Both the position numbers and the translations under genes were made by a program. A DNA stretch of 46,442 nucleotides from Actinomycetota bacterium (lineage in GTDB: Bacteria > Actinomycetota > Acidimicrobiia > Spongiisociales > UBA11373). The notes under the pieces were generated by a model, which made no database searches, was not told the origin of the DNA, and worked only from the letters and a program-made list of their open reading frames with translations. Positions within the stretch are counted from its first letter, which is position 1, and every line of letters starts with the position of its first letter. The DNA is taken from NCBI GenBank assembly GCA_020444505.1, contig JAHLKU010000018.1, forward strand, positions 1-46,442, read 5' to 3'. This document shows, one piece after another, positions 1 through 8,239 of the stretch.

Positions 1-225
1 GGCGGCGGCGCCGAGGGCGGCGGCGCCGAGGCCCTTGAGGAGGTCGCCGATCAGCACGACGGCGGCCCAGCCCTTGCCGACGCTGCGGAGGACGTTGGTG
101 GTGCCGGGGTTGCCGCTGCCGACGCCGTAGATGTCCACGCCGAGCAGCCGCGGCACGACCACGCCGAAATCGACGCTTCCGATGAGGTAGCCGGCCACCA
201 CGGCCGCGACGGCCCAAGGGTCCAC
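1..225 (-). CDS. plsY: Glycerol-3-phosphate acyltransferase PlsY (5' part, cut by window edge)
   Basis: The 75 visible codons begin VDPWAVAAVVAGYLIGSVDF and continue with a GSGNPGTTNVLRSVGKG stretch. This is the acyl-phosphate:glycerol-3-phosphate acyltransferase signature of PlsY, an inner-membrane enzyme that makes lysophosphatidic acid from acyl-phosphate supplied by PlsX. The first transmembrane helix and the GSGNPG loop are visible; the rest lies beyond base 1. The GTG start is chosen because a TAGACT hexamer sits 7 bases upstream with no Shine-Dalgarno, the arrangement seen at many genes here. A PlsB-type enzyme for the same step is encoded at 14953-17325, so two routes to lysophosphatidate may coexist. 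Confidence 0.9.
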   Translation of the reverse strand, partial: MDPWAVAAVVAGYLIGSVDFGVVVPRLLGVDIYGVGSGNPGTTNVLRSVGKGWAAVVLIGDLLKGLGAAALGAAA

Positions 226-232
226 GACGGCG

Positions 233-238
233 AGTCTA
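233..238 (-). promoter_or_regulatory. -10 element TAGACT, leaderless promoter of plsY
   Basis: TAGACT on the minus strand, 7 bases before the GTG start of plsY. No ribosome binding site lies between them, so transcription should begin at or next to the start codon. Confidence 0.6.
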
Positions 239-322
239 GGCCCGGGCGCCCGCCGGCCTCCCGCCCGGCCGGGCCCGACACGGCGGGAATAGACGACATG
301 GCTTTCGGGTTTCTGAGTTCGT

Positions 323-625
323 ATGACGAGCCCCGACTCCCACTGGACCTTCCTCACCAACCACGCCCGGGCGCTGCTGGGCATCGCCGCCGATCCCGAC
401 GTGCGCCTCCGCGACCTGGCCGAGGGCATCGGCGTCACCGAGCGCGCCGCCCAGCGCATCGTGGCCGACCTCGTCGCCGACGGCTACGTGGAACGGGCCC
501 GGGTCGGACGGCGCAACCACTACCGCATCCATCCCGAGGTGCGGCTGCGCCACCCCGCCGACCGCCGCCTCGAGATCGGTTCCCTGATCGCCCTCTTCGA
601 GGACGACCCCGGCCCCGTCCGCTGA
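323..625 (+). CDS. Winged-helix (MarR/ArsR-like) transcriptional regulator
   Basis: A 100-residue protein that is almost entirely a winged helix-turn-helix. Residues about 15-65 form the helices (LRDLAEGIGVTERAAQRIVADL is the HTH) and YVERARVGRRNHYRI is the wing. This type binds DNA as a dimer; no ligand domain is present. It ends 14 bases before the Mrp operon on the same strand and may be cotranscribed with it, so a role in controlling ion-antiporter expression is a reasonable guess from position only. No clear promoter or ribosome binding site was seen upstream of the ATG. Confidence 0.8.
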   Translation: MTSPDSHWTFLTNHARALLGIAADPDVRLRDLAEGIGVTERAAQRIVADLVADGYVERARVGRRNHYRIHPEVRLRHPADRRLEIGSLIALFEDDPGPVR

Positions 626-639
626 CCTCCCCCGGCCCG

Positions 640-2871
640 ATGATCCCCTCCCTCGCCCTCTCCTTCTTCGCCGCCGCCGCCCTCCTGGCCGGCTTCGGGA
701 GGCGCCTGCGCCGTACCGCCGTCTGGCTGGCGCTGGCCCCCTCGGTGGCGGCCGCCGCCACCCTGCTCGCACACGCCCCCCGGGTGCTCGACGGCGAGCC
801 GGTACGCGAGTCGATCTCGTGGGTGCCGTCGCTGGGGGTGTCGCTGGAGTTCTCCCTGGACGGGGCGGCCCTGGCGATGGGTCTCGTGGTCTCCCTCGTC
901 GGCGCCGCCATCCTGGCCTACACCGTCTGGTACCAGCGCGACCCCATCCCCCTCCTGGGCCGCCTCAACCTGTTCGCAGGGGCCATGTTCGGCCTGACCG
1001 TGTCCGACAACCTCTTCGGGCTGTTCGTGTTCTGGGAGCTGACCACCATCGTCTCCTACTCCCTGATCGCCTACGACGACCGGAGCCCCGACGCCCGCAA
1101 GGCGGGGGTCCACGCCCTGTTCGTCACGGCCCTCGGCGGCCTGGTGATGCTCGTGGGGTTCGTGGTGCTGGGCACCGAGGCCGGCACCTACCGCATCTCG
1201 GAGATCGCCGCCGCTCCTCCATCCGGACCGGCGGTGACGGCGGCCCTCGCGCTCGTCCTGGCCGGCGTGCTCACCAAATCGGCGCAGGTGCCGTTCCACG
1301 GCTGGCTGCCGGCCGCCATGGCCGCCCCCACCCCGGCGAGCGCCTTCCTCCACGCCGCCACGATGGTCAAGGCCGGGGTGTTCCTGGCGATCCGCCTCGC
1401 CCCGGTGGCGATGGGCAACGACGTGTGGCAAGGGGTGCTCCTGACCGCCGGGATCGCGACGATGGCGGTGGGAGGATGGGCGGCCCTGCGGGAGCGGGAC
1501 CTGAAGCGCATCCTGGCGTACGGCACGGTCGCGCAACTGGGCCTGCTCACGGTGCTGGCGGCCTCCGAGGCCACCGTGGCTGCGTCGGTGGCGCTGCTGC
1601 TGGCCCACGCCGGGTTCAAGGCCGCCCTGTTCATGGTCGTCGGCTCCATCGACAAGGCGACCGGCACCCGCGACATCCGGGAGTTGGGCGGGTTGCGGCG
1701 CACTCTCCCCGGCACCTGGGTGGTCGCCGTCGCCGCCGCCGCATCCATGGCAGGGATACCACTCACCCTGGGGTTCGTGGCCAAGGAGGCGGCGCTCGAC
1801 GCCCTGCTGGCTGCATCGCCGGCCATCGCTGCCGCGGTGGCGGCCGGGGCCGTGCTCACCGTCGCCTACACCACCAGGATCCTCGGCGTCTTCTGGGGCC
1901 CGGAGCGCACCGCTCCCTCATCCTCTCCCGCACCGGGCATGACCGCCGCCGCGGCCCTGCTGGCCGCGGCGGGCGTCGCCTTCGGGATCGCACCGGGGCC
2001 GGTCGAGGCCCTGTCCGGGTCGGCCGCCCGTGCGGCCGGCGCCGCCGCGGTGGCGCTGCCTGCCTGGCCGGGTCCGAAGCCGGCGCTGTGGCTGTCTCTG
2101 GGGTCGCTGGCCGCCGGGTGGCTGGCCGCGCTCCTCCCCATCGGGCCCCGCCGCGGGACGGCCGCCGCCTCGGCCGCGTTCGACGCCACCGTGGACGGCG
2201 TCCTCGGCTTCGCCCGGAGGGCCACCGCCGTGCTCCAGAACGGCTCGCTGCCGGTGTACCTCGCCGTCATCCTGGCGACCGTGGTCGCCGTGCCGGGTGC
2301 CGCGCTGGTGACGGCGGCGGCATCGCCCGCCGGCCTCGTCCCCGCCGAGTCGTGGCTCCAGGCGGCGGTGGGAGCCGCCGCCGCAGCCGCCGCCGTCGGC
2401 CTCCTCGCCCTCCGCAACCGGCTCGGGGCGATCCTGCTGCTGGGCGTCGTCGGGTACGGCATGGCGGGCCTCTTCGCCCTGCAGGGCGCCCCCGACCTCG
2501 CGCTCACCCAGGTCCTCGTGGAGACGGTGACGCTGGTGGTGTTCGCGCTCGTGCTCGGCAGGCTCCCGGAGCGGTTCGACCGCCCGGCGCGGCCGGCCGT
2601 CGGGGCGCCGATCAGGGTCGCGCTGGCCCTGGCCGTCGGCGTGTTCGTGACCGGGGCCATGCTCAGCGCCGCCGCCGGTCGCGCGGACGCGCCGGTATCC
2701 GAGGCCTACCTGGAGCGCTCCCTGGACGAGGGCTACGGGCGCAACGTGGTCAACGTGATCCTGACGGACTTCCGCGCCCTCGACACCTTCGGTGAGATCG
2801 CCGTGGTCGCCACGGCTGCCATCGGCGTCGCCGGCCTCGCCGCCGGCATCAGAGGCCGGAGCGAGCGATGA
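640..2871 (+). CDS. mnhA: Na+/H+ antiporter subunit A (MrpA/MnhA)
   Basis: A 743-residue multi-pass membrane protein, homologous to NuoL-type proton channels. The proton-antiporter core carries the family's FWELTTIVSYSLI and HAATMVKAGVFLA stretches. The C-terminal part has the MrpA-specific extension: a DUF4040-like segment (GAPDLALTQVLVETVTLVVF) and the end motif NVVNVILTDFRALDTFGE. It is the largest subunit of the Mrp complex, which exchanges cytoplasmic Na+ (or K+) for protons. The reading frame is open further upstream, but the ATG at 640 fits the family N-terminus (MIPSLALSFFAAA) and clears the preceding gene. It overlaps subunit B by 4 bases. Confidence 0.95.
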   Translation: MIPSLALSFFAAAALLAGFGRRLRRTAVWLALAPSVAAAATLLAHAPRVLDGEPVRESISWVPSLGVSLEFSLDGAALAMGLVVSLVGAAILAYTVWYQRDPIPLLGRLNLFAGAMFGLTVSDNLFGLFVFWELTTIVSYSLIAYDDRSPDARKAGVHALFVTALGGLVMLVGFVVLGTEAGTYRISEIAAAPPSGPAVTAALALVLAGVLTKSAQVPFHGWLPAAMAAPTPASAFLHAATMVKAGVFLAIRLAPVAMGNDVWQGVLLTAGIATMAVGGWAALRERDLKRILAYGTVAQLGLLTVLAASEATVAASVALLLAHAGFKAALFMVVGSIDKATGTRDIRELGGLRRTLPGTWVVAVAAAASMAGIPLTLGFVAKEAALDALLAASPAIAAAVAAGAVLTVAYTTRILGVFWGPERTAPSSSPAPGMTAAAALLAAAGVAFGIAPGPVEALSGSAARAAGAAAVALPAWPGPKPALWLSLGSLAAGWLAALLPIGPRRGTAAASAAFDATVDGVLGFARRATAVLQNGSLPVYLAVILATVVAVPGAALVTAAASPAGLVPAESWLQAAVGAAAAAAAVGLLALRNRLGAILLLGVVGYGMAGLFALQGAPDLALTQVLVETVTLVVFALVLGRLPERFDRPARPAVGAPIRVALALAVGVFVTGAMLSAAAGRADAPVSEAYLERSLDEGYGRNVVNVILTDFRALDTFGEIAVVATAAIGVAGLAAGIRGRSER

Positions 2872-3299
2872 GTGCGCCGTCGCTGCCGATCCGCCGCCGC
2901 AGCACTGCGCTGCTGGTGCCCCCGATCCTCGTGGTCGCCGCGTACCTGCTCTTCGCGGGCCACAACCGGCCCGGCGGGGGGTTCGTGGGCGGCCTCGTCG
3001 CCGGGTTGGCGCTGGCGCTCGCCCATGCCTCGGACGGCCCTGGCGCGGTCCGGAGGATCACCCGGGTGGCCCCGACCACCCTGCTGGGGGCCGGCCTGGT
3101 GATCGCCGGGATCGCCGGGGCCGGGGGTTGGCTCGGCGGCGGGTTCCTCGACGGCGGCGCCGTCGAACTCACCCTCCCCGTCTTCGGGACCGTCAAGGCC
3201 GCTTCGGCGACGCTCTTCGACACCGGGGTCTTCGCCGTGGTCGCCGGGATGGTGGGCCTCGTGCTGGAGAGCCTCTCCGGCGAGGAGACGCCATCGTGA
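2868..3299 (+). CDS. mnhB: Na+/H+ antiporter subunit B (MrpB/MnhB)
   Basis: A 143-residue membrane protein with about four transmembrane helices and the MnhB hallmark GHNRPGGGFVGGLVAGLAL near residues 30-50. It is a structural part of the Mrp Na+/H+ antiporter. ATG overlaps the MrpA stop as ATGA; the GTGA at its end starts subunit C. Translational coupling along the operon is therefore likely. Length matches the family. Confidence 0.93.
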   Translation: MSAPSLPIRRRSTALLVPPILVVAAYLLFAGHNRPGGGFVGGLVAGLALALAHASDGPGAVRRITRVAPTTLLGAGLVIAGIAGAGGWLGGGFLDGGAVELTLPVFGTVKAASATLFDTGVFAVVAGMVGLVLESLSGEETPS

Positions 3300-3664
3300 C
3301 GCTGCTGCTCCCCGTCCTCGCCGGCGTGCTCTTCGCCGGGGGCACCTACCTGGTGCTGACCAGGGCCCTGGCGCGCATCCTGGTGGGCCTCGCCCTCCTG
3401 GCGCACGGCGCCAACCTGCTGCTCCTGTCGGCGGGCGGCCGCGCCGGGGCGCCGGCGTTCATCGGCGAGGCCGGCGCCCCCGAGACCGCCGCCGACCCGC
3501 TCCCGCAGGCGCTCGCCCTCACCGCCATCGTGATCACCTTCGCCGTCACCGCGTTCCTCGCCGCCCTCGCCGCCCGCGCCCACCACCTCACCGGGTCCGA
3601 TGCCGTCGAGGACGACGTCGAGGATCGCAGGGTCGCCCGCAGCACACCGGAGGGCACGTCATGA
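3296..3664 (+). CDS. mnhC: Na+/H+ antiporter subunit C (MrpC/MnhC)
   Basis: A 122-residue, three-helix protein of the NuoK-like fold. The characteristic second-helix sequence ILVGLALLAHGANLLLLSAG is present, followed by the DPLPQALALTAIVI segment that is near-diagnostic for MrpC. The start is a GTG inside the MrpB stop (GTGA). The tail after the third helix (HHLTGSDAVEDDVEDRRVA) is charged and probably cytoplasmic. It overlaps mnhD by 4 bases. Confidence 0.93.
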   Translation: MTLLLPVLAGVLFAGGTYLVLTRALARILVGLALLAHGANLLLLSAGGRAGAPAFIGEAGAPETAADPLPQALALTAIVITFAVTAFLAALAARAHHLTGSDAVEDDVEDRRVARSTPEGTS

Positions 3665-5127
3665 GCGTGGCCGCGCTGCTTCCCATTGCGGTGCCGCTGG
3701 TGGCCGCCGGCCTGTCGATGGCGCTCCTGGGCCGGCTGAGGGCCCAGCGTGCGATCGGCATCGCCGCGTCGGCCGCCACGCTCACGGCCGCCGTGTGGCT
3801 CCTGATCGGCGTGCACCACGGCGGGCCCGTCACCGTGGTGGTCGGCGCCTGGGAGGCTCCGATCGGCATCTCTCTGGTGGCCGACCGGCTCTCGGCCGTG
3901 CTGCTGGTGGTCGCCGAGGTGATGCTGGCCGGCGTGCTCGCGTTCGCCATGGGGCGCCGTGGCGACGAGCGATCGATGAGGTTCTTCCATCCCGTGTACC
4001 ACGTGCTCGCAGCCGGGGTCGCGATCTCGTTCCTGACCGGCGACCTGTTCACGCTCTTCGTCGGCTTCGAGGTCATGCTGATGGCGTCGTACGTGCTGCT
4101 CACCCACCGTGCCGACGCAGCGCGGGTTCGCTCCACCATCACCTACGTGGTCGTCGGGCTGGTGGCGTCGGTGTTCTTCCTGGTGGCGATCGCCCTCACC
4201 TACGCCGCCACCGGGACCGTGGATCTCGCCGAACTGGCGTCCCGCCTCGACACCGTGCCCTCGAGCGTGCGCTCGCTGCTGGCGCTGACGACCCTGGTGG
4301 TGTTCGGGATCAAGGCGGCGGTGTTCCCGCTGTTCTTCTGGCTCCCCGACTCCTACCCGGCGGCACCGGCCCCGGTGACGGCGATCTTCGCCGGCCTCCT
4401 CACCAAGGTCGGGGTCTACGCCATCCTCCGCACCCGCACGCTCCTGTTCGCCGAGGACGGGCCCTCCGAGCTGCTGCTGGTGGTCGCCGGCGCGACGATG
4501 GTCGCCGGCGTGCTCGGGGCGATCGCCCAGGACGACATCAAGCGCATCCTCTCGTTCCACATCGTCAGCCAGATCGGCTACATGATCATGGGCATCGCCC
4601 TGTTCACGGCCGCCAGCCTGGCGGCCACCGTCTTCTACGTGGTGCACCACATCGCGGTGAAGACCTCGCTGTTCCTCATCGGCGGGCTGATCGAGGACGT
4701 CGAGGGCACCGGGTCGCTGCGCCGCATCGGGGGCCTGGCGCGATCCCGGCCGCTGCTCGCGGCCCTGTTCCTGCCGGCGGCGCTGAGCCTCGCCGGGCTC
4801 CCCCCGTTCTCGGGGTTCGTCGCCAAGCTGGCGCTGGTCGAGGCCGGGGTGTCCGCCGGGTCGTGGGCCATCGTCGGCGTCAGCGTCACCGTGAGCCTGC
4901 TCACGCTGGTCTCGATGACGAAGATCTGGAACGGGGCGTTCCTGGGCGAGCCCGAAGGGCCCCCTGCGGTCGCCGAGCGGCGCAAGCTGCCCGTGCTCTC
5001 CACCGCAGCGGCCGCGGCCGTCGTGGCCGTGGGCCTGGCCGTCGCCGCCGTCGCCGGCCCGCTCCTCGACTACGCAGGCGACACCGCCGCCGGCCTCGGG
5101 GCGGCCGTCGTCGAGGAGGCACCGTGA
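3661..5127 (+). CDS. mnhD: Na+/H+ antiporter subunit D (MrpD/MnhD)
   Basis: A 488-residue proton-conducting subunit of the NuoN/NuoM type. Recognisable segments are GDLFTLFVGFEVMLMASYVL, the lysine-bearing FGIKAAVFPLFFWLPDSYPA, the APVTAIFAGLLTKVGVYA helix and the QDDIKRILSFHIVSQIGYM segment. With MrpA it forms the ion pathway of the antiporter. ATG overlaps the mnhC stop, and its TGA overlaps the GTG of the next subunit. Canonical operons place E next; here F follows directly. Confidence 0.95.
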   Translation: MSVAALLPIAVPLVAAGLSMALLGRLRAQRAIGIAASAATLTAAVWLLIGVHHGGPVTVVVGAWEAPIGISLVADRLSAVLLVVAEVMLAGVLAFAMGRRGDERSMRFFHPVYHVLAAGVAISFLTGDLFTLFVGFEVMLMASYVLLTHRADAARVRSTITYVVVGLVASVFFLVAIALTYAATGTVDLAELASRLDTVPSSVRSLLALTTLVVFGIKAAVFPLFFWLPDSYPAAPAPVTAIFAGLLTKVGVYAILRTRTLLFAEDGPSELLLVVAGATMVAGVLGAIAQDDIKRILSFHIVSQIGYMIMGIALFTAASLAATVFYVVHHIAVKTSLFLIGGLIEDVEGTGSLRRIGGLARSRPLLAALFLPAALSLAGLPPFSGFVAKLALVEAGVSAGSWAIVGVSVTVSLLTLVSMTKIWNGAFLGEPEGPPAVAERRKLPVLSTAAAAAVVAVGLAVAAVAGPLLDYAGDTAAGLGAAVVEEAP

Positions 5128-5387
5128 CCATCGCCTTCACCGTCGCACTGGCGATGCTCGCCGCCGCAGCCGGCATCACCGTCGGAGCCGCCCTCCGCGG
5201 CCCGACGTCGGCCGACCGGGTGCTGGCGGTCGATCTCCTGCTGGTGATCCTCGCCGGCGGGCTGGCGGTCGGCGCGGCGGCCGGGGGGCGCCCCGATCTG
5301 CTCGTGATCGTCGTGGTCGTGGCGCTGGTGGCGTTCGTCGGGACCGTCGCGGTGGGCCGCGCCCTGGAGAGGAGCGGCCGGCGATGA
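5124..5387 (+). CDS. mnhF: Na+/H+ antiporter subunit F (MrpF/MnhF)
   Basis: An 87-residue, three-helix protein. The motif LRGPTSADRVLAVDLL at about residues 22-37 is the conserved MrpF loop. The GTG start lies in the MrpD stop. It is a small accessory subunit required for Mrp assembly. The ATG of the next gene overlaps its stop. Confidence 0.92.
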   Translation: MTIAFTVALAMLAAAAGITVGAALRGPTSADRVLAVDLLLVILAGGLAVGAAAGGRPDLLVIVVVVALVAFVGTVAVGRALERSGRR

Positions 5388-6169
5388 CCGTGGCCGCCGC
5401 GATCCTGGCGCTGGGGGGTGCGGCGCTGGCGCTCGTCGCCGCCGTCGGCGTCGCCAGGTTCCCCGACGCGCCGACCCGCCTCCACGCCGCGACCAAGGCC
5501 GCGTCCGCCGGGTTCGTGCTGATGGTGCTGGCGGCCGGGGCGGCGCTCGGCGGCAGCGCCTGGGGCCTGGCGGCGCTCATGGCGGTCTTCCAGTTCATGA
5601 CCGCCCCCGTCGCCGCCTTCGCCATCGGCCGCACCGTCCGCGCCGTCCACGCCGAGCCCCGGCTCGCACCGCAGCCCCCGGCTTCCCTGCCGGGGTGGAT
5701 GCGGATCGGCGCCCTGGTGCTGGTGTGGCTGGCGCTCTGGGGCGAGGCCACCGTGGCCACCGCCGTGACCGGCATCGCCGCCGCCGCGGCCGTCACCATG
5801 GTGGTCTCCCGGGAGCCCGGCGCCGCGACCCGGCTCAGGGCCGTGCCGGCGGCCCGCTTCGCAGCGGCATTCGCCGTGCTGCTGGTGCGCTCGACCATCG
5901 GCGTGGCGGTCGCCGCCCTGGGACCGCGGCGGCTCGTGGACCCGGTCGTCGTCCGCATCCCGCTGCGCGGGGGCTCCCTGCCTGCGCTGGTGCTGACCGC
6001 AGACGCCGTCTCCCTTACCCCCGGGACGCTCACCATGGGCATCGACCCGGGAGCGCGCGCGCTCGACGTGCATCTCATCCGGCCCGACGAGGGAGCGGTC
6101 GCCGCCGTGCAGCGCCTCCATGCGCTCGCCGCCGCCGCGCTGCCGTCCCGCACCGCCCGGGCGACCTAG
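5384..6169 (+). CDS. Fused Na+/H+ antiporter subunits G and E (MrpG-MrpE)
   Basis: This 261-residue protein joins two Mrp subunits that are normally separate. Residues 1 to about 90 are MrpG-like, with GVARFPDAPTRLHAATKAAS and three helices. Residues about 100-250 are MrpE-like: hydrophobic helices followed by the cytoplasmic part, with VVRIPLRGGSLPALVLTADA and AVSLTPGTLTMGID, then a DVHLI strand. The E domain thus sits after G instead of between D and F. The operon holds all seven domains in six genes. The G assignment is firm and the E assignment nearly so; a sequencing frameshift is unlikely because the whole frame is open and coding-like. Confidence 0.88.
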   Translation: MTVAAAILALGGAALALVAAVGVARFPDAPTRLHAATKAASAGFVLMVLAAGAALGGSAWGLAALMAVFQFMTAPVAAFAIGRTVRAVHAEPRLAPQPPASLPGWMRIGALVLVWLALWGEATVATAVTGIAAAAAVTMVVSREPGAATRLRAVPAARFAAAFAVLLVRSTIGVAVAALGPRRLVDPVVVRIPLRGGSLPALVLTADAVSLTPGTLTMGIDPGARALDVHLIRPDEGAVAAVQRLHALAAAALPSRTARAT

Positions 6170-6172
6170 GCT
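6167..6172 (+). promoter_or_regulatory. -10 element TAGGCT, leaderless promoter
   Basis: TAGGCT 6 bases before the ATG at 6179, overlapping the stop of the Mrp operon. No ribosome binding site precedes the start. Confidence 0.6.
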
Positions 6173-6178
6173 GCCCCG

Positions 6179-6826
6179 ATGACCGGGATCCCCATCCCGC
6201 CCACCGAGGTCCGCCGCCACCCGGACCGGGCCCGCTACGACCGCAGCGCGATCGACGCGGTGCTCGACGAGGCGTGGATCTGCCACCTCGGGTTCCTCGA
6301 CGACGGCCACCCGGTGGTGATCCCGACCATCCACGTCAGGGTGGGCGACCGCCTGGTCTTCCACGGCTCGCCCGCCAGCCGCATGATGCGGTGGCTGAGG
6401 GCAGGCGGGCCGGTGTCGGTGGCCGTGACCATCCTCGACGGCCTGGTGCTGGCGAGGGCGGTGTTCGACCACTCGATGAACTACCGCTCCGTGGTGCTGT
6501 TCGGGAAGGGGGAGGTGATCGAGGACCCCGCCGAGAAGCTGGAGGCCATGCGGGTGTTCACCGACAAGATCCTCCCCGGCCGCTGGGACGAGGCCCGCCG
6601 CCCCACCGACAAGGAGTTCCGGGCCACCACGATGGTGGCGGTGCCCATCGACGCCGCCTCGGCCAAGATCCGCACCGGGCCCCCGATGGACGCGCCCGAG
6701 GACACCGCCCTGCCGGTGTGGGCCGGCCAGATCCCGCTCCGCCTGGCCGCCGGCGAGCCGATCCCCGCCGACGACCTCCCCGACGGGGTGCCCCTGCCCG
6801 ACTCCGTCCGCCGCCTGCTCGGCTGA
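6179..6826 (+). CDS. Pyridoxamine-5'-phosphate-oxidase-like FMN-binding protein
   Basis: A 215-residue protein of the FMN-binding split-barrel (NimA/Pyridox_ox_2) group. The N-terminal HPDRARYDRSAIDAVLDEA helix, the WICHLGFLDDGHPVVIPT strand and LVFHGSPASRMMRWL are typical. The middle NYRSVVLFGKGEVIEDPAEK strand completes the barrel. Members bind flavin or F420 and reduce diverse substrates; the physiological substrate cannot be told from sequence. The gene stands alone under its own leaderless-type promoter. Confidence 0.85.
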   Translation: MTGIPIPPTEVRRHPDRARYDRSAIDAVLDEAWICHLGFLDDGHPVVIPTIHVRVGDRLVFHGSPASRMMRWLRAGGPVSVAVTILDGLVLARAVFDHSMNYRSVVLFGKGEVIEDPAEKLEAMRVFTDKILPGRWDEARRPTDKEFRATTMVAVPIDAASAKIRTGPPMDAPEDTALPVWAGQIPLRLAAGEPIPADDLPDGVPLPDSVRRLLG

Positions 6827-6867
6827 GCGGCCCCGCCGCACCCCTTCCCCCGCCGCGCTCCCGTCGA

Positions 6868-6873
6868 TACGGT
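6868..6873 (+). promoter_or_regulatory. -10 element TACGGT, leaderless promoter
   Basis: TACGGT 5 bases before the GTG at 6879; no ribosome binding site. Confidence 0.5.
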
Positions 6874-6878
6874 GCAGC

Positions 6879-7418
6879 GTGTACTGGCTGCAGCGACCCC
6901 CCTACGTCCGCTGGGCGGCCGCCGCGTTGCTGGTGGCGGGCGCCGCCGCCTGGGACCTCCGCCCCGAGCCCACGGCGTCCCATCCGTTCCTCACCTCAGC
7001 CGTCCCCGCCGGGACCGAAATCACGCCCGCCCACCTGGAGTGGCGCCGCGTGCCCGACGGGCTGCTGCCCCCGGTGGACGGCGCCGGCGCGGTGGCGGCG
7101 GCCGACCTGGAGGAGGGCGATCCCCTGGTCCCGTCGATGCTCACCCGCACCGTCGCCGCGCCGGAAGGATGGTGGGAGGTGCCGGTGGAGGCAGGCACCC
7201 GGGCTCGCCCCGGAGACCGGGTGATGCTGGTGGTCGTGGACCCCCCTGCGGCCGTGGTGGGCATCGTGCTGGCCGCCCAGGAAGGCGACCCGTACTCGCT
7301 GGGGTACCGCCCCGCTGCGGTCGCCGTCCCCGCCGAGGACGCCCCGCTGATCGCCGCAGCATCGGCACAGGGCGCCCTGGTCGCCGCCGTGCAGCCCGCA
7401 ACGCCCCCACCGGGGTAA
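6879..7418 (+). CDS. SAF-domain membrane-anchored protein (CpaB/FlgA-like)
   Basis: A 179-residue protein with one N-terminal membrane anchor (about residues 12-26) and a SAF domain from about residue 38. AVPAGTEITPAHLEWRRVP and the later LEEGDPLVPSML are the typical beta-clip sequences. SAF domains of this layout occur in CpaB/RcpC of Tad pili and in FlgA-like chaperones. No other Tad genes flank it, but a lone Flp pilin lies at 40682. Function is assigned only at domain level. The GTG start follows a TACGGT hexamer. Confidence 0.7.
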   Translation: MYWLQRPPYVRWAAAALLVAGAAAWDLRPEPTASHPFLTSAVPAGTEITPAHLEWRRVPDGLLPPVDGAGAVAAADLEEGDPLVPSMLTRTVAAPEGWWEVPVEAGTRARPGDRVMLVVVDPPAAVVGIVLAAQEGDPYSLGYRPAAVAVPAEDAPLIAAASAQGALVAAVQPATPPPG

Positions 7419-7421
7419 GGT
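7416..7421 (+). promoter_or_regulatory. -10 element TAAGGT, leaderless promoter of uppP
   Basis: TAAGGT 8 bases before the ATG at 7430. The TAA of the hexamer is also the stop codon of the preceding gene. No ribosome binding site. Confidence 0.6.
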
Positions 7422-7429
7422 TCCCGCCG

Positions 7430-8191
7430 ATGCTCACCGCCGCCTTCTGGGGCCTCGTACAGGGCCTCACCGAATTCCTCCCCGTCTCCTCCAGCGGGCA
7501 CCTCGTCCTGGTGCCGGCGCTGCTGGGGATGGAGGAGCCCGACCTGGCCACGTCCGCCGTGCTGCACCTGGGGACGCTGGCCGCGGTGCTGTGGTACTAC
7601 CGGCACGATCTGGCCCGCCTCGCCCGGGTCCGCACCGACCCCGACGCCCGGCGCATCCTGTGGCTGCTCGCCGTGGGGACCGTCCCCGCCGCGGTGATCG
7701 GCATCGTGTTCGACCGCAAGATCGAGATCATCTTCTCCGAGCCCTGGCTGGCGGCGGCGCTGCTCATCGGCACCGGGGCCGTCCTGGCGCTGGGGCTGCT
7801 GATCCCCCGTGGCGCCCGCCACCTGGAGTCGGGCAGGACCGGCGATGCCCTGGTGGTCGGGTGGGCGCAGGCCCTGGCGCTGCTGCCGGGCGTGTCCCGC
7901 TCCGGGATGACGATGACGGCCGCCATGGCCCAGGGGTTCGAGCGGGTGCAGGCGGCCCGCTTCGCCTTCCTGCTCGCGGTGCCCGCCATCGCCGGGGCCG
8001 GCAGCCTGAAGGCGGCCGACCTGGTGCGCCAGGGCGGGTTCGAACCGGCGATGCTGGCCGGCGTGGCGACCGCCGCCGTGTCGGGCTACTTCGCCATCGA
8101 CGTGCTCATCCGCCTGCTGGGCCGCTACGGCCTGGCCCCCTACGCCGTGTACTGCATCGTCTTCGGGTCGCTCGCCTGGTGGCTGGTCTGA
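7430..8191 (+). CDS. uppP: Undecaprenyl-diphosphatase (UppP/BacA)
   Basis: A 253-residue polytopic membrane protein. It begins with the family hallmark GLVQGLTEFLPVSSSGHLVL and later has LPGVSRSGMTMTAAMAQG, the two halves of the active site with the catalytic Glu, Ser and Arg residues. It dephosphorylates undecaprenyl pyrophosphate to recycle the lipid carrier for cell-wall synthesis, and confers basal bacitracin tolerance. Length is normal. The ATG at 7430 is chosen because the family starts at this point and a TAAGGT hexamer lies just upstream. Confidence 0.95.
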   Translation: MLTAAFWGLVQGLTEFLPVSSSGHLVLVPALLGMEEPDLATSAVLHLGTLAAVLWYYRHDLARLARVRTDPDARRILWLLAVGTVPAAVIGIVFDRKIEIIFSEPWLAAALLIGTGAVLALGLLIPRGARHLESGRTGDALVVGWAQALALLPGVSRSGMTMTAAMAQGFERVQAARFAFLLAVPAIAGAGSLKAADLVRQGGFEPAMLAGVATAAVSGYFAIDVLIRLLGRYGLAPYAVYCIVFGSLAWWLV

Positions 8192-8194
8192 GGG

Positions 8195-8222
8195 GGGCGG
8201 CCCACCACGGCCGGTGCCGCCC
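8195..8222 (+). terminator. Candidate hairpin terminator after uppP
   Basis: GGGCGGC (8195-8201) and GCCGCCC (8216-8222) form a perfect 7-bp stem with a 14-base loop, just after the uppP stop. No T-run follows, as is common in GC-rich actinobacteria. Confidence 0.4.
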
Positions 8223-8226
8223 GCTC

Positions 8227-8232
8227 TAACCT
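8227..8232 (+). promoter_or_regulatory. -10 element TAACCT, leaderless promoter
   Basis: TAACCT 7 bases before the GTG at 8240; no ribosome binding site. Confidence 0.6.
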
Positions 8233-8239
8233 CCGGTCC

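Noticed and set aside
819-2795. 658-residue plus-strand frame inside mnhA, and similar long Arg/Gly/Pro-rich frames elsewhere
   Set aside because: In GC-rich DNA stop codons are rare in all frames. These frames have shadow composition and no recognisable domains, while the overlapping frame encodes a clear family.
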